From: G001797105 sp964528155
GTDB taxonomy: Bacteria; Chloroflexota; Anaerolineae; Anaerolineales; E44-bin32
Length of the DNA stretch: 8,434 bases
Assembly: GCA_964528155.1 (NCBI GenBank)
Contig: CAZGRL010000141.1
Location: forward strand, 1-8,434
Direction: 5' to 3'
The notes below the pieces were generated by a model. That model saw nothing but the letters and a program-made list of their open reading frames with translations, was not told where the DNA came from and did not search any database. The translations under genes were made by a program, and so were the position numbers. This document shows, in pieces, positions 6,101 to 8,434 of the stretch. How positions within the stretch are numbered: position 1 is the first letter of the stretch; each line of letters begins with the position of its first letter.

Positions 6101-8434
6101 CCGTCGCCATTGTCGGTGACGCCGCTCAGTGAGCCCAGATCGGTGAACAGGGCAACCGTGTCTCCACCGGAGGTCAGGTTGGTAAGCGATGCATCTCTCA
6201 GTTGAACCGTGATCGTTGATGTCGTCGCATCATCGTTCGGGACCGAGGTCGGCGCAGCCGTGATCAGGGAGGTGCCCGGATCGGCGCCTCCCAGCCCGGC
6301 GGAGAATACGACTGCCGCGCTGTTGCTGATCGGATCGCCGTTGACTGTACCCGTCACATTCGCGATGCCCGGAGTGACGGCGGAAGTCAGCGTCTCGCTG
6401 TAGGAGCCATCACCGTTGTCGATGACGGATCCAGTGAGCGAGCCGAGATCGGTGTTCACGGTGACCGTATCGCCACCGGTGGTGATGTCGCTCCCGAAAC
6501 CGTCTTTGAGTTGGACTGTGATCGCGCTTGTGCTGACCCCGTCCGCCGCGATGGTCGTGGGAACCGCGGTGATGGTGGAGGTCGCCGGATCGGGGACGGC
6601 CGGGCAGTAAGCCTGGTTGGTCTGTTCGGCGCCGAGGGCGCTGGAGGGCTCCGCGGGCACGTAGTCGCGTACGTACACCCAGTCGCTTTCTTCATCGTTC
6701 CAGTAGGCGCTGGTGTACACCTCGCCCCAGTAGAACCAGAAGGGATCACCAAGGTCCCGCACGCTGGTCCAAGCCACCGGCGTGGTCTGAGTCAGAATCG
6801 CTCCACTCGAATCGCGGAACACCACATACCAATCGGTCCCATCGCTTACCAGGTCAACGATGAAGTAGGTGGCAAGCGGCTGAGTGGTCCAGTTTCCGTT
6901 TCCAGCCACCCACGAGGCGCCGTCCCAGTGCACGGCGCTGCCGCCGGTGTCGAAGTACGTGATGGAGGTCGTCAGCTCCTGGCCCGGATCGGTGTCTGTG
7001 TCACTGCGGTGATAGACGACAATTCTCCGGCGCGCGTTTTCCGTGGCCGAGTCCGTTACCCCGGGTACCGTAGCGAATTCGGTGATACCCAGCAGCTTCA
7101 CCTCAGGGTTGCAGCAGCCTGCCGGCAGCGTGGTGCCGCCGCTCAGGTGACTGACTTTGTGGCGGATGACGAACTGGTTGTCGGCGGGTAGCGAGTTGTT
7201 GGTTGCCAGAATGCCGGCGTCGGCGTTAGCTGAACCGCCGTTGATCTGGGCCACGCCGCCGGTTTCGAGGATGGTGGCGGCGCCACTGGTCGAGCTGGTC
7301 AATCCAGCGGTCAACGTTCCGTCGTCGAAGTCGTCTCCGACCATGAATACGTTCGCCCAATCGTCCGGCGGGGTGCTCGGTGTGGAGTCGCCGTAGAAGA
7401 GGTAGTAGTTGGGATCGGAGCTTGACGTGCCGATCGGATTGACCAACTTGAACCAGATCTGCGTGGTGGCGGAGTTCCAGGAGGACAAGGGATCGAGCGC
7501 CCGGTCTAGTTCCGTCCAACCGCTGCCGTTCCAGTGATACACGCGCACGTCGTCGCCGCTGGCGACCGACTTGGCCGGGGAGGCACCGACCAGACCAGCG
7601 TGGTCGAAGATGAGCGAGACGGAGTAGCCTGCGTCCACGGCGGCGCTCGTGGTGCTCACGGTAATCGGCATTCGATACAGATAGTCGCAATCGGGCCAGG
7701 GCGGGACTGTGTCGTTGTCGGCGATGCTGCCAGTGCCTGTGTCGCTGTCATCGATTAGAGCGTTGCTGGCACTGAGCGAGACGGTGAAGGTCTCGGCGGA
7801 CTCCAGGACCGCGTCGTCGAGCGTGTCCACGGTGAACTGCTGCGTCTCGCCCGCCGTGCCGGCAAACACCACGTTTTGCAGTGCATTGTCGTAGTCTTCG
7901 GGAGTGACCAGCGGGGTCGTCCCGCCCGTCGCGCTGACATCGCCAAAAGTGACGTCGACGTCGAACCCACCGGCTACGGCGTTGTCCACACTTATGGTGA
8001 AGACCAGCCCGGTCCCCTCGACCTCCGTGACATCGTCGACGGTGATGGTGGCCGAGTCGTCGTTGGTGATCGTGCCCATGCCCTGCGGATCAGCCAGGCT
8101 GGCGTTCGAGCTCTGGTTGAACAGATCCACGAAGAAGGTCTCGTCCGCCTCGACAGCGGTATCACCATTTACGGTGACGTCCACCGACTGGCTCAGCGTC
8201 CCCGTCCCCGCCGGGAAGGTCAGCGTGCCACTGCCCGTCACGTAGTCGCTGTCGGCGGTGGTGGCCGTGCCGTCATTGGTCGTCCAGTCTACCGTCACGG
8301 CGTTGTCAGGATCCGCCTGATCGATCGACACCGTGAAGCTGAAAGTGCTTGTCCCGGCGTCGCCCTCGGCCTGGGTCATGTCATTGATCGAGATCGAGAC
8401 CTGATCGTCGTTGGTGATCATGCCTTGACCCTGG
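1..8434 (-). CDS. Giant multidomain surface/secreted protein, internal fragment (Calx-beta, DUF2341, LamG, Big domains), partial at both ends
   Basis: One uninterrupted minus-strand reading frame spans the window: 2,811 codons with no stop, open at both ends. The N-terminus (and any signal peptide) lies beyond 8434 and the C-terminus beyond 1. Domain order by fragment residue: Calx-beta tail 1-11, Calx-beta 12-126 and 127-241, variant DUF2341 246-363, jelly roll 364-610, Big 617-711 and 718-812, DUF2341 816-931, LamG split as 932-991 and 1369-1531 around an inserted DUF2341-LamG 994-1366, Big 1547-1641, DUF2341 1646-1760, LamG 1761-1982, variant DUF2341 1989-2104, jelly roll 2105-2320, Big 2325-2419, DUF2341 2424-2539, LamG 2540-2768, P/T linker 2772-2811. 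No transmembrane segment or catalytic motif was seen. These families are typical of extracellular proteins; LamG-type folds often bind glycans, Big domains act as rigid spacers, and Calx-beta repeats often bind calcium. A giant adhesin or extracellular-matrix protein is the likely role, but the ligand cannot be told. The reading frame is certain; the function is inferred. Confidence 0.97.
130..816 (-). other. LamG domain (last in window)
   Basis: Residues 2540-2768. VWHLAED, DSTGNGYDGTS, LALDGSDDRISV, TFTMSAWFN, WHYLVGVQSA, RELIVDSISRG and VDEVRISTVARSSGW, then the tail SSFYGVGTAEDNASFC. It has an extra internal Cys pair (plus 454-456 and 484-486) not seen in the other LamG copies, which may be an additional disulfide across adjacent strands. 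Confidence 0.88.
817..1164 (-). other. DUF2341 domain 6
   Basis: Residues 2424-2539. WVQCDYQYRKPITI, DFPVLINLASDADLATYA, GWDISFTADDGTTRLSHEIE, TGALVAWVKIPDIS and IIYMYYGDATSGDQQ. It most resembles the host-module copy at 5641-5988. Confidence 0.9.
1177..1461 (-). other. Big_1/invasin-type Ig-like domain 4
   Basis: Residues 2325-2419 (95 aa). STITAGPTSIDADGVSTST, ITVQLKDALGYNLTSGGD, LGSLGSVSDNGNGTYTATL and GTATITGTLN. It is near-identical in design to the copy at 3511-3795, but with many synonymous differences at the DNA level. Confidence 0.92.
1474..2121 (-). other. Concanavalin-A-like jelly-roll domain 2
   Basis: Residues 2105-2320. Starts YDDFESGDLSAWDVY, then NSGSYSLKGQVDT, AYVYLEPGWSTSDHVTLMQF, GVWHTLEMQATIGAG, EARLWMDGNLEASAT, YSAGLYWG and LVYLDDSQVRQW. 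This is a typical single-domain beta-sandwich glycan-binding layout with no catalytic residues recognised. It ends L-A-A-E-E-G-S-T-C, parallel to the first jelly roll's ALGAE...C ending. Confidence 0.65.
2122..2469 (-). other. Variant DUF2341-like domain 5
   Basis: Residues 1989-2104. It begins WWDCDYSYRMPATV. It shares with the 7345-7698 copy the AYSVSLTFDH, WNGSWYDEVDRVLDP, SSWYSTTTTIWFQ and YALYYGNASPGAPP blocks. It is followed by FIHYDDFESGDL, the start of a jelly roll of the same kind as at 6604-7344, so the variant DUF2341 and this jelly roll travel together. Confidence 0.75.
2488..3153 (-). other. LamG domain following DUF2341 domain 4
   Basis: Residues 1761-1982. Elements in order: VWHLNE, DSTANSNNGTQ, QDFDGTADEITV, TISAWTAATG, WTHIVGVFRS, RELFVNGVSAG and VDEVRISDISRSADW, then the tail SSFYSVGSVEAHDSFC. 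It serves as an intact reference for judging the split LamG upstream. Confidence 0.88.
3154..3498 (-). other. DUF2341 domain 4
   Basis: Residues 1646-1760. WVQCDYEYRKPITI opening, then SFPVLISLPTDWDLA, GYDIVFTSSDGVTKLYHEIE, TGELAAWVKVPDLS and VLYMYYGNPSASDQ. Same subtype as the copies at 5641-5988 and 817-1164. It abuts LamG with no linker (DYKGVWHLNE). Confidence 0.9.
3511..3795 (-). other. Big_1/invasin-type Ig-like domain 3
   Basis: Residues 1547-1641 (95 aa). Reads STITAVPTSIEADGVSTST, ITVQLKDSFGNNLTSGGD, LGSLGSVIDQGDGTYTATL and GTATITGTVN. By hand count it differs from the copy at 1177-1461 at about 19 of some 90 residues, making these two the closest Big pair in the window. Confidence 0.92.
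3841..4329 (-). other. LamG domain, C-terminal piece (host, resumed)
   Basis: Residues 1369-1531. Begins ADVELDLTGTQLTMEAWINV, the strand that should follow the FDGxxDxIDVG strand of a LamG domain, then WYHVVGTYDGTDMQVYLDG, EFWIGHGDHA and GEIDEVRVSDIARSADW. There is no WHLNE/FDG opening of its own, so it cannot be a complete LamG. Together with 5461-5640 it makes one full domain. A Cys (3802-3804) follows shortly after. Confidence 0.8.
4336..5070 (-). other. LamG domain (inserted unit, complete)
   Basis: Residues 1122-1366. All expected elements are present: AVWHMDE, QQLDGTDDLVRI, LALSAWVYL, WNYVTVVFDRSVG, YFYLNGNPVG and EDEIRIASTVRSAGWIATEF. It ends FFRILPEEQQ at about 4330. The domain is intact and Cys-free. 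It sits entirely within the interrupted host LamG domain. Confidence 0.85.
5071..5454 (-). other. DUF2341 domain 3 (inserted unit)
   Basis: Residues 994-1121. Opens GWANASWGYRRKIVID, without the Cys of all other copies. It includes DFPLLVNVTIPDLRHTSYGG, an extra loop NDEGGFTYTPTGGKLYHQIE, LVAWVRLYSLS and SVYMYYGNAGASDQQD. The P-D-L-R-x-x-x-x-G-G segment is what I recall from mainstream DUF2341 proteins, so this is a different subtype from its neighbours rather than a copy of them. Confidence 0.87.
5461..5640 (-). other. LamG domain, N-terminal piece (host, interrupted)
   Basis: Residues 932-991. Contains the usual opening VWHLNESGSG, DSTAYGNHGTGG and the strand QTFDGVNDFIDVGE. Intact LamG copies here continue within about 20 residues to a strand ending xSAW. 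Instead, at about 5454 the sequence switches to the start of a new DUF2341 domain (GWANASWGYRRKI). The missing remainder resumes at 4329. Confidence 0.78.
5641..5988 (-). other. DUF2341 domain 2 (host module)
   Basis: Residues 816-931. It begins WVQCDYQFRKKITI and shows the canonical block order: DFPVLINLATDADLA, GFDISFTSDDGTTKLSHQIE, TGQLVAWVRVPDLS and DIYMYYGNATSTDQQD. It passes directly into VWHLNE, the start of the LamG domain that is split by the inserted unit. DUF2341 (PF10102) has no assigned biochemical activity. Confidence 0.88.
5998..6282 (-). other. Big_1/invasin-type Ig-like domain 2
   Basis: Residues 718-812. It has the same skeleton as its neighbour: SLITAAPTSVPND, STITVQLRDASLTNLTSGGD, DLGSLSGVTDNGDGSYTATL and ATISGTVNG. 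It is the most divergent of the four Big copies and lacks two residues before the DNGDG turn. It leads through AVA straight into the next DUF2341 domain. Confidence 0.88.
6301..6585 (-). other. Big_1/invasin-type Ig-like domain 1
   Basis: Residues 617-711 (95 aa). Landmarks: STITAVPTTIAADG, STSAITVQLKDGFG, GDTVTVNTDLGSL, DNGDGSYSETLTS and NVTGTVNG. This is the pattern of bacterial Ig-like domains in invasin/intimin-type proteins, which act as stiff rods that hold binding modules away from the cell. It is the first of the only tandem pair of Big domains in the window. Confidence 0.9.
6604..7344 (-). other. Concanavalin-A-like jelly-roll domain 1
   Basis: Residues 364-610, starting at GDDFDDGTL, an opening seen in many jelly-roll glycan-binding or glycosidase-like domains. 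Beta-rich strands follow: FVIRHKVSHL, RRIVVYHRS, TYFIVDLVSDGTDWYVVFRD and FWFYWGEVYTSAYWNDEE, then the closing strand DWVYVRDYVP. It ends A-L-G-A-E...AYC. It contains a Cys-Cys pair (plus positions 7111-7116). No GH16-type E-x-D-x-x-E catalytic motif was seen, so binding rather than catalysis is favoured. Family assignment beyond the fold is uncertain. Confidence 0.6.
7345..7698 (-). other. Variant DUF2341-like domain 1
   Basis: Residues 246-363. It begins WPDCDYLYRMPITV, the same W-x-C-D-Y-x-Y-R opening as the canonical copies. The middle differs from PF10102-type copies: it has VYHWNGSGWTELDRALDP and a WNSATTQIWFKL strand instead of the EIExFD/AWVxVPD block. It ends with YYLFYGDSTPSTPP, equivalent to the YMYYGN signature. 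The closest relative in the window is the domain at 2122-2469. Function is unknown; such domains sit next to beta-sandwich binding domains in secreted proteins. Confidence 0.75.
7711..8055 (-). other. Calx-beta domain, second complete copy
   Basis: Residues 127-241, also 115 aa. It opens SATITVDDVTEVEGTG, carries EDYDNALQNVVFAGTAGE and the acidic turn ESAETFTVSL, and closes GSIADND. It is clearly diverged from the first copy in the middle, with a loop around GDVSATGGTTPLVTPEDY, so it is not a recent tandem duplication. It is followed by a short TVPP linker and then the first DUF2341-like domain. Confidence 0.85.
8056..8400 (-). other. Calx-beta domain, first complete copy
   Basis: Residues 12-126 (115 aa). 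Calx-beta landmarks in order: opening strand VSISINDMTQAEGD, then VDWTTNDGTA, SDYVTGSGTLTFPAGT, the acidic turn EADETFFVDL, and closing GTITNDD. Calx-beta domains (named after Na/Ca exchangers) are immunoglobulin-like and bind calcium through acidic loops. The E-x-D-E and terminal N-D-D residues are present, so calcium binding is plausible but unproven. Runs directly into the next copy with no linker. Confidence 0.88.
8401..8433 (-). other. C-terminal tail of a Calx-beta repeat (cut by window edge)
   Basis: The first 11 residues read GQGMITNDDQ after an initial Q. This matches the closing strand of the next repeat, which ends GMGTITNDD. At least one more Calx-beta repeat therefore lies upstream, outside the window. 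Confidence 0.8.

Noticed and set aside
6604..7344. Glycoside hydrolase active site in the jelly-roll domain
   Set aside because: No E-x-D-x-x-E-type motif or other catalytic signature could be read here or in the jelly roll at 1474-2121, so enzymatic activity is not claimed.

Overview
The whole window lies inside one enormous protein-coding gene on the minus strand. Codons fall on plus-strand triplets starting at 1, 4, 7 and so on. I read this register triplet by triplet and found no in-frame stop across 2,811 consecutive codons. Neither the start codon nor the stop codon is in the window, so the gene runs past both ends and the full protein is larger than 2,811 residues. No other gene, RNA gene, promoter or terminator is supportable. 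The short open frames elsewhere are antisense or off-register shadows of this GC-rich reading frame. Residue numbers below refer to the visible fragment; residue 1 is the codon at 8431-8433.

The protein is a modular extracellular or surface type. From its N-terminal side (high coordinates) to its C-terminal side (low coordinates) it holds: the tail of one Calx-beta repeat; two complete Calx-beta repeats; a variant DUF2341-like domain with a concanavalin-A-like jelly roll; two Big_1/invasin-type Ig-like domains; a DUF2341 domain with a LamG domain that is split by a second, complete DUF2341-LamG unit; a Big domain; DUF2341-LamG; variant DUF2341 with a jelly roll; a Big domain; DUF2341-LamG; and a Pro/Thr-rich linker running off the window edge. 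No catalytic motif was recognised. The composition (beta-sandwich binding modules, Ig-like spacers, calcium-type repeats, P/T linker) suggests a very large adhesin, matrix or polysaccharide-binding protein. That role is an inference.

The most unusual structure is a nested module. A LamG domain is interrupted after its first strands (about position 5461) and resumes at about 4329. The roughly 375 residues between form a complete DUF2341-LamG unit of a different DUF2341 subtype. Cysteine placement agrees: five of the six DUF2341-jelly-roll modules carry one Cys at their first residues and one just after their last strand, while the inserted unit has none, so the host module's pair straddles the insertion.

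Organism: base composition is GC-rich (about 60% by eye). The low-complexity PTPTPTATDT-type linker and the DUF2341/LamG/Calx-beta mix are reminiscent of Chloroflexota (Anaerolineae-like) or other environmental bacteria with giant secreted proteins. This is a weak inference from style, since the window contains no phylogenetic marker gene.
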